Below, one piece after another: positions 21,226 through 29,700 of a stretch of 64,000 bases of DNA (within the stretch, counting starts at the first letter, position 1; every line of letters begins with the position of its first letter). A model generated the notes under the pieces. The model searched no databases. It worked only from the letters and a program-made list of their open reading frames with translations, and was not told where the DNA came from. Source of the stretch: Melittangium boletus DSM 14713. GTDB lineage: Bacteria; Myxococcota; Myxococcia; Myxococcales; Myxococcaceae. The position numbers were made by a program, and so were the translations under genes. The stretch covers positions 186,292-250,291 of the forward strand of contig NZ_CP022163.1 in NCBI RefSeq assembly GCF_002305855.1. The letters run 5' to 3'.

Positions 21226-22815
21226 TCAAAGCGGCCGGTAGACCCGGTAATCCATCTCCGGAAAGAGGTTGAGCGAGCCCTCGAGCCGGGCCAGCGACGC
21301 CTCGTCGATGCGGCCGTGGGTCACCTGCTCGTGCAGGCTCAGGAAGTGCTCCAGGTGCTCGCGCGTGCGGCGCACGGCGTACTCCACCATGGTGCCCGTC
21401 TTCATGATGAAGGCCCAATCCGAGGACTGCGCCACCAGGAGCTCCCGCGCGGCCTGGTTGAGCACCCGCCGCTGAAGCGTGGAGGGGTTGGGAAAATCCT
21501 TCGCCAGGGCCACCATCAATCGGGCGCAATGGTGGAGGTGGCGGTAGATCCAATCGTTGGCCCCCTCCAGCCACATGTGGGCGTAGCCGCCCGCCCCCCA
21601 GGAGGACAGGGGCGGCGTGGCCACCTGATTCTCCGGGAACGCCGCCAGGTCGTCCGAGGGCGTCACGAGTCGGAAGGTGTCCTGCTCCCGGGCCACCTTG
21701 CGCAGCAGCGCGTCGAGGAACCAGGGGCCCTCGAACCACCAGTGTCCGAAGAGCTCGGCATCATAGGGGGCCACCACCACGGGCTGGCGGCCATGCACCT
21801 TGCCCGCGAGCCACTCGAGCTGCCGCTGGCGGTTGAAGAGGAAGTTGCCCGCGTGGACGGCTGCCCGCTCGCGCGCGACGTCCGGTGCGTAGGGCTGCTT
21901 GTCCTGGGTCTTGCCCGTGATCCGGTAGTACTTGAAGCCCGTGTTCTTCCGCCCCCCCGTGGGCTGCACGAAGGGCCGGACCTGATCCAGCTCCAGATCC
22001 CAGCCGATGTCCCGGTAGAACTCGCGGTAGACGGGGTCGCCCGGATAGCCCCGCTCGGCGCTCCACACCTGCTGGCTGCTCTCCGGATCCCTCGCGTACG
22101 CGGCCACGCCCGCCTCGGTGTAGACGGGCGCGAACGGACCATGCAACGGCCGGGGCGTGGCGTCCGTGAGGCCATGGGTGTCCACGAAGAAGTAGCGGAT
22201 GTGCTCGGCGGCGAGGAACTTCTCCACGCCGGGGAAGTAGCCGCACTCGGGCAGCCAGATGCCGGGCGCGTTCCGGCCGAAGGTGAGCCGGTAGTGGTTG
22301 GCGGCCACGGAAATCTGCGCGCGCACCGCCTCGGGCGTCTGCTGCATCAGCGGCAGGAAGCCGTGCGTGGCCCCACACGTGATGATCTCCAGGAAGCCCG
22401 CGTTCTGCAGCGAGCGGAAGGCGCCCACCAGATCGCGCTTGTAGCGCCCGTGGAAGGCGGTGCGCAGGGACTCGAAGTGGTCCCGGTGGAAGCGGGCGAT
22501 GGGCGCGAAGATGGGATCGTTCCGGGTGCGGTGCACCTCGCGCGCGCCCAGCTCGCACAGCGCATCGAGCCGGCGCGCGTAGCGGCCCATGAGCAGCTCG
22601 TCGCCGAGCATCGTGACGAGCGTGGGCGTGAGCGTGAGCGTCAGCCGGAAAGGGATCTCCTCCTCGGCCAGCCGGTCGAACATGAGCAACAGCGGCAGGT
22701 ACGTCTCGGAGATGGCCTCGTAGAGCCAGTCCTCCTCCAGGAAATCCTCGTACTCGGGATGCCGGACGAACGGCAGGTGGGCGTGCAGGACGAGCGCGAG
22801 CGAGCCGATGGTCAT
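21226..22815 (-). CDS. GH57 1,4-alpha-glucan branching enzyme
   Basis: A 529-residue GH57 enzyme. The start MTIGSLALVLHAHLPFVRHPE at ATG 22815 follows GAGGGAG and matches the family N-terminus, where the HAHLPF motif is conserved. Other family blocks are GIWLPECGYFPG (the catalytic Glu of GH57) and VAPYDAELFGHWWFEGPWFLD (the catalytic Asp). The C-terminal helical domain characteristic of branching enzymes is present. It makes alpha-1,6 branches in glycogen or maltodextrin. The frame stays open far upstream, but that part lies inside the repeat-rich end of the DUF4912 gene and is not coding. The DUF4912 gene ends 10 bp before this start, so the two are co-transcribed. Confidence 0.9.
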   Translation of the reverse strand: MTIGSLALVLHAHLPFVRHPEYEDFLEEDWLYEAISETYLPLLLMFDRLAEEEIPFRLTLTLTPTLVTMLGDELLMGRYARRLDALCELGAREVHRTRNDPIFAPIARFHRDHFESLRTAFHGRYKRDLVGAFRSLQNAGFLEIITCGATHGFLPLMQQTPEAVRAQISVAANHYRLTFGRNAPGIWLPECGYFPGVEKFLAAEHIRYFFVDTHGLTDATPRPLHGPFAPVYTEAGVAAYARDPESSQQVWSAERGYPGDPVYREFYRDIGWDLELDQVRPFVQPTGGRKNTGFKYYRITGKTQDKQPYAPDVARERAAVHAGNFLFNRQRQLEWLAGKVHGRQPVVVAPYDAELFGHWWFEGPWFLDALLRKVAREQDTFRLVTPSDDLAAFPENQVATPPLSSWGAGGYAHMWLEGANDWIYRHLHHCARLMVALAKDFPNPSTLQRRVLNQAARELLVAQSSDWAFIMKTGTMVEYAVRRTREHLEHFLSLHEQVTHGRIDEASLARLEGSLNLFPEMDYRVYRPL

Positions 22816-22825
22816 GTCGTCTCCC

Positions 22826-24409
22826 TCATCGAACCGGAGACGAAGGCAGGTCCGGACGCCCCAGGGCGCCCTGCTCGGAAGCCCCCGCCGGACCATACGA
22901 CCCCACCCATTGTTCCGAAGAGCCCGCGGGCCCCGAGGACCCCACGGCTCCGTACCACCACACCCATTGCCCCTCCCCTTGTCCCGCGCTGCCCGCGCCT
23001 GGACCTTGCTCGGAGGATCCCGCGGGACCAGCCGCTCCGCTCCACCCGCTTCCGATTTCCCCCTGCCCCGGACCCTGCTCGGAGGAGCCCACGGGCCCGG
23101 AGGACCAGTACCAATGACCCTCCGCCCCCGGCACCTGCTCGGAGGAACCCGCCCGACCGATGGACCCGAGCCACTGTCCCGCGTCTCCACCCTGTCCCAG
23201 GGCACCAGGAGCCTGCTCCGAGGAGCCCACGGGCCCGGAGGAGCCGAACCACGGCCGCCCTTCGGGGGCGGCGATGGCCGGAGCCCGCTCCGAGGACCCC
23301 TCCATACGGGGAGCGTGCAGGTACTCCGGCGAAGGGGCTCCCCCTTCCGGGGCGGTCCCCGGTTCGTCACGGGTAGGCTGGCGCCGAGCCATGACCTGGG
23401 CCTCCACGCTGCCCGGCAGGGTCACGCGCCGCCAGGTGATGTACGCGCGCTCCTCGACGGGCCCCACGCGGAGGGAGGGGGTGGCGGACTTCTGCTCCGG
23501 GGACGGCCTTTGGGCCGTGAGGGGCGGCACGCGGAGGAACCGCACCGAGGTGTCCGGAGAAGGCCCCGAGGGAGGGAGGAAGACCCGGTTGGACGAGGGG
23601 CCGATGCGGCGCGAGCCCCCTTTCCGGCCGACGAAGTGGACCTCGACCCGGTAGGGCTGGGCCGCCGGAAGGCCATGCAGGTAGTAGCCACGCGACTCGA
23701 GCGAGATGTCGATCGTGCTCAGCACGCGGCCCTGATCATTGAAGAGACGCAGCACGGCGCTCGGGGACTCCAGCCCGGCCAGGGCGCGTTGGCGGCTGGC
23801 GGCACTGAAGTCCCAGAGGACGAAGAGCGTGTGCGGATCGCGCGGCAGCAACAGGAGCGTGTCGTCCCCGTACTCCCTCGGCAGTCCGCCCAGGGAGTCC
23901 GGATGTCCCGCCCCCGGGGGCGGCGATCCGGAATTCCCGGTGAGGTGATGGCGCGAGGCCTCCTCCTCTCCGGCGATGCGCGCCACGAAGAACCCCTCCA
24001 CCAGCGGCTCCGCGGCGGACGGCTCCGTGGGCGTGACCTCGGGCGAGGCGGGCGGCGCCTGGGGGCCAAAGAGGGTGACCTCCTCATCCGGGGAAGGCCG
24101 GTGGGGCTTGGGCTTGGGCGGAAAGGTGACGACCCGCGCCGGCTGGGGCGGGACGTAGACGGGGGTCTTCTCGTCATCATCCCCGGGCAGCGGACGCCTG
24201 GGCGTAGCGGGAGGGCCCTTGTCCTCGGGCTTGTCCGAGGACGAGGCGGCGACGGGCGCCTCGGGCGGCCCCAGGCCCATGCGCCGGACCAACCCCGATA
24301 CCCCCCTCACGATGGCCCCGAGCAGGCCAGGACGGCCCTTTCCTCGTTCCAGATGCGTGTGGGCCAACTGCCGCAGGTGCTCCACCATGACGCTCTTGAG
24401 GTCGGCCAT
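22826..24409 (-). CDS. DUF4912-domain protein with a Gly-Ser-Ser-Glu-Gln repeat tail
   Basis: A 527-residue protein. After a charged N-terminus and a Pro-rich linker, residues about 175-330 form a DUF4912 domain (YGDDTLLLLPRDPHTLFVLWDF, then the YYLHGLPAAQPYRVEVHF strand and the ITWRR end), found beside branching enzymes in several phyla. From about residue 370 the sequence is low complexity, with seven imperfect units centred on GSSEQ. ATG 24409 is chosen over a GTG two codons earlier. The gene leads directly into the GH57 branching enzyme, suggesting a role in storage-glucan metabolism. Molecular function unknown. Confidence 0.8.
   Translation of the reverse strand: MADLKSVMVEHLRQLAHTHLERGKGRPGLLGAIVRGVSGLVRRMGLGPPEAPVAASSSDKPEDKGPPATPRRPLPGDDDEKTPVYVPPQPARVVTFPPKPKPHRPSPDEEVTLFGPQAPPASPEVTPTEPSAAEPLVEGFFVARIAGEEEASRHHLTGNSGSPPPGAGHPDSLGGLPREYGDDTLLLLPRDPHTLFVLWDFSAASRQRALAGLESPSAVLRLFNDQGRVLSTIDISLESRGYYLHGLPAAQPYRVEVHFVGRKGGSRRIGPSSNRVFLPPSGPSPDTSVRFLRVPPLTAQRPSPEQKSATPSLRVGPVEERAYITWRRVTLPGSVEAQVMARRQPTRDEPGTAPEGGAPSPEYLHAPRMEGSSERAPAIAAPEGRPWFGSSGPVGSSEQAPGALGQGGDAGQWLGSIGRAGSSEQVPGAEGHWYWSSGPVGSSEQGPGQGEIGSGWSGAAGPAGSSEQGPGAGSAGQGEGQWVWWYGAVGSSGPAGSSEQWVGSYGPAGASEQGALGRPDLPSSPVR
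22866..23307 (-). repeat. Imperfect GSSEQ-type coding repeats
   Basis: At least seven units with the core G-[PRA]-[VA]-G-[SA]-S-E-[QR] occur at intervals of roughly 15-25 residues in the tail of the DUF4912 protein, separated by Gly/Trp/Tyr-rich spacers. At DNA level they appear as recurrent CTGCTCGGAGGA-like blocks on the plus strand. This repetition also keeps an unrelated frame open upstream of the GH57 gene. Confidence 0.75.
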
Positions 24410-24542
24410 AAGCACTCAAGGGCTTAGTGGGGGGGAAAATCCCGGTCAACGGACGATTTCGCATCTGTTCGTGGGGATACCTCGTCAGATTGGCCAGGGA
24501 CGGTGACAAGCCGGGAGGGGCCTTTGTATTCTCCCGCCCGCT

Positions 24543-26654
24543 TTGAGCGACCTGCCCAGACTCCTGCTGTGCAGCTTTGACGTCATCCCCGGTCCGTCAG
24601 GCTCCTCACGCCGGGTGACCGAGTACCTGAAGGCATTGCCCGACCGGTTCACGGTGGTGGTGCTCTCGGTGAAGACGCCGGACCATACCCACATCGAGAA
24701 GTACGAGAGCGCGCGCCTGCTGCGCGTCCCCGTGGGCTCCGGCGACCTCGCCTCGCGCATCCAATCCTTCGAGCGCGCGGTGCGGCGCCAGTTGGAGAGC
24801 GAGGAGTACGCGCTCGCGCACTTCACCGATCCCTTCGGCGGCTACGCCCTGTGCGAACTCAAGGGGGACTACGGCTACCGGCTCGTGTACGAGGCCCAGA
24901 GCTTCCCCTCGCAAGAGCTGCGCTACACGCACCCGCAGCTCGAGGGGGACCGCAAGTTCCTCTCGAAGGTCCGGCGCCAGGAGCTCTTCTGCCTGATGAA
25001 CGCGGACCGGGTCATCACCGGCTCGGCCACCACGGGCGCCTACATCCGCTCGCTCGGCGTGCCGGACGAGTCGGTCCACGTGGTGCGCGCGCCCGTGGAC
25101 CTCACGCCCTATACCCCCGAGGCGCTCGGCGTGCCCGATGGCAGTCCCATGCGGCTGATGTACCTGGGCAGCCAGGTTGCCTGGCAGGGCCTCGCGGGGC
25201 TCCTGCGGGGGCTCGCGCTGGCGGTGAAGGAAGTGGACGTGCGGCTGACGCTCGTGGGCGCGCGCCACCCCGACTGGCAACCCCACCTGGAAGACCTCGT
25301 GGCCGAGCTGGGCCTCAAGCAGCACGTGGAGTTCCAGCCCGCCGTGAGCCACGATGACGTGGCCAAGGTGCTCACGCTCGCGGACGTGGGCGTGCTGCCC
25401 CTGGACGACGTGGACCGCAACCGCGTCCAGGGCGGCGCGCTCGCCAAGGTGTCCGAGTACCTCGCCGCGGGCCGGCCCGTGCTCGCCTCGGACCTGCCGG
25501 TGACGCGCGAACTCGTCCCCGCCTCGGCCGGTGTCTTCTACCCCCCCGGAGACGCCAAGGCGCTCGCCGAGCGCATCCTCGAGCTGGCGCGCGATGTGCC
25601 CCGGCGGATCGCGCTCGGCCAGCAGGCCCGCGCCGCCGCGCAGAAGACACTCGACGCGGGACGCATCCGGGGCCAGCTGCTGGACCTCTATGATGGTCTG
25701 CTCGGCAAGCAACCCGTGCGGCGCGAGAAGTCCGAGAGCGGGGAGATCCAGGCGACGACGATCGGCACGCCCACCAACCGGGTCCTCGCGCTCATGGGCA
25801 ACGTGGGCGCGGCGGCGCGGCCCGCCGAGGGCCCCGTGGAACCTCCCGCCCCCGCGATGCCGGACACGGACCCGGGACAGGGCATGCCCGGGAACGATGA
25901 GCCGCCCGTCGTGGTGGGCATGGCGCTGCTCGAGGAGGGCTTCGACACCCGCCTCGTGAAGACCGAGCCGGACAGCTATCGGCCCGAGGGTCCACCCGTG
26001 GTGATGGGCCTGCCCCTGCGCGAGCCGTCCGCCCCACCCCCTCCCGCGGCCCCGCCTCCCGCCGCCCCTCCGCCCCCCGTGGCCCCTCCGCCCATTCCCG
26101 CGCGGGCCAGCATGAGCACGCGCGCCATCTCCACGCCTGAACCCGAGCCAGTCCGGCCCCCCGCCCTGCCCTCGCGCCCGTCGATCTCCATGGAAGTGCC
26201 GCGCCCCTCGCGCCCGTCGATCGCGATCCCGCCGCTCCCCCCTCGGGGCCGCGCCTCCAGCACACCTCGACCCGCCGATCCGCCCGCCCCCGCGCCCGCG
26301 GCTCGCGTGCCCGTCGAGGAGGATGAACCCGAGGAGATCTCTTCCTCACACGCCCAGGCGCTCCAGGACGACGACGCCTCGCTGACCCCCCGCAACGCCC
26401 TCCCCCTGGAGGAGCCCGAGGAGATCAGCAACGAGGAGCTCCAGGAGACCGAATCCGCCCAGGAGCCGCCGCGCGAGCCTCCCGCCTCCCGGCTCAATCC
26501 CTGGTTCGCCCAGCTCGCCCACGGCTACTGCCCCCCCGAGGGCACCCGCTTCGCCCGGCACACGCCTCCCACCACCTTCCCCGGCCGCGATGAACAGCCC
26601 GCTGCCGCTGCCGATGCAAAGATCCAGGGAGGCGCACGCGGTAAACCCGCGTAA
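24543..26654 (+). CDS. Group 1 glycosyltransferase with a long disordered C-terminal tail
   Basis: A 703-residue protein. Residues about 1-385 are a GT-B fold glycosyltransferase. The N-terminal half starts LPRLLLCSFDVIPGPSGSSRR and the C-terminal half has MRLMYLGSQVAWQGLAGLLRGL, VEFQPAVSHDDVAKVL, ADVGVLPL and the nucleotide-sugar-binding region KVSEYLAAGRPVLASDLPVTRELV. Residues about 400-703 are Pro/Ala/Glu-rich and predicted disordered, with doubled motifs (PPVVxGxxL twice, RPSI twice, EPEEIS twice). The start is TTG at 24543 with no strong ribosome site. The nearest downstream gene, aglZ, begins 125 bp after the stop. Sugar specificity unknown. Confidence 0.8.
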   Translation: MSDLPRLLLCSFDVIPGPSGSSRRVTEYLKALPDRFTVVVLSVKTPDHTHIEKYESARLLRVPVGSGDLASRIQSFERAVRRQLESEEYALAHFTDPFGGYALCELKGDYGYRLVYEAQSFPSQELRYTHPQLEGDRKFLSKVRRQELFCLMNADRVITGSATTGAYIRSLGVPDESVHVVRAPVDLTPYTPEALGVPDGSPMRLMYLGSQVAWQGLAGLLRGLALAVKEVDVRLTLVGARHPDWQPHLEDLVAELGLKQHVEFQPAVSHDDVAKVLTLADVGVLPLDDVDRNRVQGGALAKVSEYLAAGRPVLASDLPVTRELVPASAGVFYPPGDAKALAERILELARDVPRRIALGQQARAAAQKTLDAGRIRGQLLDLYDGLLGKQPVRREKSESGEIQATTIGTPTNRVLALMGNVGAAARPAEGPVEPPAPAMPDTDPGQGMPGNDEPPVVVGMALLEEGFDTRLVKTEPDSYRPEGPPVVMGLPLREPSAPPPPAAPPPAAPPPPVAPPPIPARASMSTRAISTPEPEPVRPPALPSRPSISMEVPRPSRPSIAIPPLPPRGRASSTPRPADPPAPAPAARVPVEEDEPEEISSSHAQALQDDDASLTPRNALPLEEPEEISNEELQETESAQEPPREPPASRLNPWFAQLAHGYCPPEGTRFARHTPPTTFPGRDEQPAAAADAKIQGGARGKPA

Positions 26655-26676
26655 GGGCCCCGAAGTCGCGGGCCCT
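26654..26676 (+). terminator. Hairpin at the end of the glycosyltransferase gene
   Basis: AGGGCCC (26654-26660) pairs with GGGCCCT (26670-26676) around a nine-base loop, beginning at the last base of the stop codon. There is no T-run. It probably marks the 3' end of the glycosyltransferase transcript ahead of aglZ. Confidence 0.45.
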
Positions 26677-26779
26677 CGTGTGGCAGCCAACCGAGCGTGA
26701 CGGGGAAACTTTCCAAGCCTTGCCGTGCGGATCTAGGATGTGCGGGTTTTCATTGCACTTTCCTGGGAAAAAAGGGCTC

Positions 26780-29700
26780 ATGGAGCGTCGCGTCCTTATC
26801 GTCGAGAGCAAGAATGACTTCGCCCTGAGCATGGCCACCGTGCTCAAGAGTGCGGGTTATCAAACGGCCATCGCCTCCAGCGCCGCGGATGCGCAGCGCG
26901 AGGTCGAGAAGCGTCGACCCGACCTGCTCGTGATCAATGCCGAGCTCAAGGGGAGTGATCAGTCCGGCCTCAGCATCTGTGGGCAGATCAAGCGTGGCAA
27001 GTGGGGCCACAACCTCAAGGTCCTGCTGGTCTCCGAGGAGATGAGCCGCGAGGGTCTTGAGCAGCACCGCCAGAGCGCCGGAGCCGCGGATGGCTACCTG
27101 CTCATCCCCTTCGACATGGGCGAGCTGGCGTCGATGAGCGTCGACATCCTGCCTCCCGGCGAGGATGCCGCTCAGCAGACCGCTCCCCGCGACGGTCCGC
27201 CCAGCGTGCCGCCGCCCTTGAAGGGTCCGCCCACGCCCGCGGGCGGTCCGCCCCGCCTGCCCAAGCGCGAGCGCCGCAGCGCCATCACCGAGGAGGATCG
27301 CTCCTTCCTCGAGCGCGCCTTCCAGTCCATCGCGGATCGCAAGGCGGAACTGCTCGCCGAGTCGCGTCAGCTCAAGCGCCCGCCCCCGCGGCGTGACTTG
27401 ATGGGCACGCCCGAGGGCAAGGTGCAGCTGCTGCGCGACGAGCTCAAGGTGCGCGAGTCGCAGATCGCCCGCCTCTCCGAGGTGTGGAACGTCCGCGAGC
27501 GCGAGCTGCTGTCCGTCGAGGATCGTCTCCACGACAAGGACGTGGAGCTGCAGGGCCTCAAGATGCAGGTGGATGACCTGCTGCGGCGCTTCAACGAGGC
27601 CCAGCAGGCGACGCTGCAGAAGGAGCGCGAGCACGGCGCGACCGTGGACGACCTGCTCCTGCAGAAGTTCTCCGCCGAGAAGGATCTCATCGAGGTGGTC
27701 GCCTCCAAGGAGAAGGACATCAACGTCCTTCGCCGCGAAGCGTCCAACCGCGAGGAGGAACTCAACCGCCGCGCCTCGGAGATCGCCTACGTCCGCGACG
27801 AGTACGACAAGCTCGAGAAGCACCTGAGCGTCGTCACGCTCGAGTTCGAGGTCAAGGAGCAGAAGCTCACCGAGACGGTGCAGGCCCATGAGGCCGAGCT
27901 GGCCCGCCGCCAGCAGAACACCGAAACGCTCGACGCCGAGCTGGCCCGCACCATCGGCGAGCGCGATCAGCGCTACTCCGAGCTGAACGGGGAGATCCAG
28001 GCGCTGCAGGAGCGGCTGGCGCAGACCGAGCAGGAGCGCGACACCTCGGTGCGCGACCTCGAGGCCCGCGCCGCCGCGGCCGAGGACCATGGTGCTCGCG
28101 CGGACGCGGAGATCCAGAAGATCAACGCCGAGCGTGCCGCGCTCGAGGCCCGCCTCAGCGAGCAGATCTCCGGCCTGGAAACGGACCTGGCCCGCACCAC
28201 CGGCGAGCGGGATCAGCTCCAGCAGGACAAGGACGCGCAGCAGAGCGACCTGACCCAGCGGCTCGAGGAGCGTGAGGCGAAGATCGCCACGCTCGATCGG
28301 GAGTTGCAGGAGACCATCGCCCGCAACGAGAGCCACGAGGCCGAGCTCAACGCCAACATCCAGCAGCAGATGGAGCGCATCGGCGAGCTGGAGGGCGAGG
28401 TCGAGGCCGCCAAGACGCACCTGGCCGACCGCGAGGCCGAGCTGACGGCCGAAATCGAGGCCCTCACCCAGTCGCGCAACGAGCTGGACGCCGCCAAGAC
28501 CGCCTCGGAAGCCGAGCTCAACGGACAGATCCAGGCGCTCCAGGAGACCGTCACCGATCGCGACGAGCGGATCTCCCACCTCAAGGGCGAGCTGGAAGCC
28601 ACCAGCCAGACGCTCACCGAGACCCAGACGAAGCTCTCGGCGACCGAAGAGACGCTGGCCACCACGCGCGGCGAGCTGGACGCCACCAGCCAGACGCTCA
28701 CCGAGACCCAGGCCACCCTCGCCGAGACGCAGACGACGCTCGCCTCCACCGAGGCCAAGCTCTCGGCAACCGAGGAGACGCTGGCCACCACGCGCGGCGA
28801 GCTGGACGCCACCAGCCAGACGCTCACCGAGACTCAGGCCACCCTCGCCACCACGCAGGACAAGCTCGCCTCCACCGAGGAGACGCTGGCCACCACGCGC
28901 GGCGAGCTGGACGCCACCAGCCAGACGCTCACCGAGACCCAGGCCACCCTCACCGAGACGCAGACGACGCTCGCCTCCACCGAGGCCAAGCTCTCGGCGA
29001 CCGAGGAGACGCTGGCCACCACGCGCGGCGAGCTCGAGGCCACCACCCAGAGCCTCACCGAGACCCAGGCCACCCTCGCCGAGACCCAGACGACGCTCGC
29101 TTCCACCGAGACGAAGCTCTCGGCGACCGAGGCCAAGCTCTCGGCGACGGAAGAGACGCTGTCCACCACGCGCGGCGAACTCGAGGCCACCACCCAGAGC
29201 CTCACCGAGACGCAGACGACGCTCACCTCCACCGAGGCCAAGCTCTCGGCGACGGAAGAGACGCTGTCCACCACGCGCGGCGAGCTGGACGCCACCACCC
29301 AGAGCCTCACCGAAACCCAGGCCACCCTCGCCACCACGCAGGACAAGCTCGCCTCCACCGAGGAGACGCTGGCCACCACGCGCGGCGAACTCGAGGCCAC
29401 CACCCAGAGCCTCACCGAGACCCAGGGGCAGCTCGAGCAGACCCGCGACGAGCTCGCGCGCACCGTCCAGGAGCGCACCGAGCGCGAGACCGAGCTGAGC
29501 GCCGCCAAGGCGGAGATCACCCGCGTCAACGGCGTGCTCCAGGAGACCGAGGCCCTCAAGACGGCCATGGAGGAGGAGCTGTCCGAGCAGTTGGGACAGA
29601 CTCGCAACAAGCTGGCCGAGACCGAGGGCGACCTCGCCGCCACGCGCGAAGCGCTCACCGGCGAGCAGGCCGCTCACACGCAGACCCAGCAGCAGGCCAC

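Noticed and set aside
22816..23370. Upstream extension of the GH57 gene frame
   Set aside because: It runs through the repeat-rich end of the DUF4912 gene, has no domain, and the conserved GH57 N-terminus and a good ribosome site occur at 22815.
28594..29430. Possible CRISPR array or satellite
   Set aside because: The repeats are in-frame coding units of aglZ in multiples of 21 bases, lack unique spacers of constant size and no cas gene is near.
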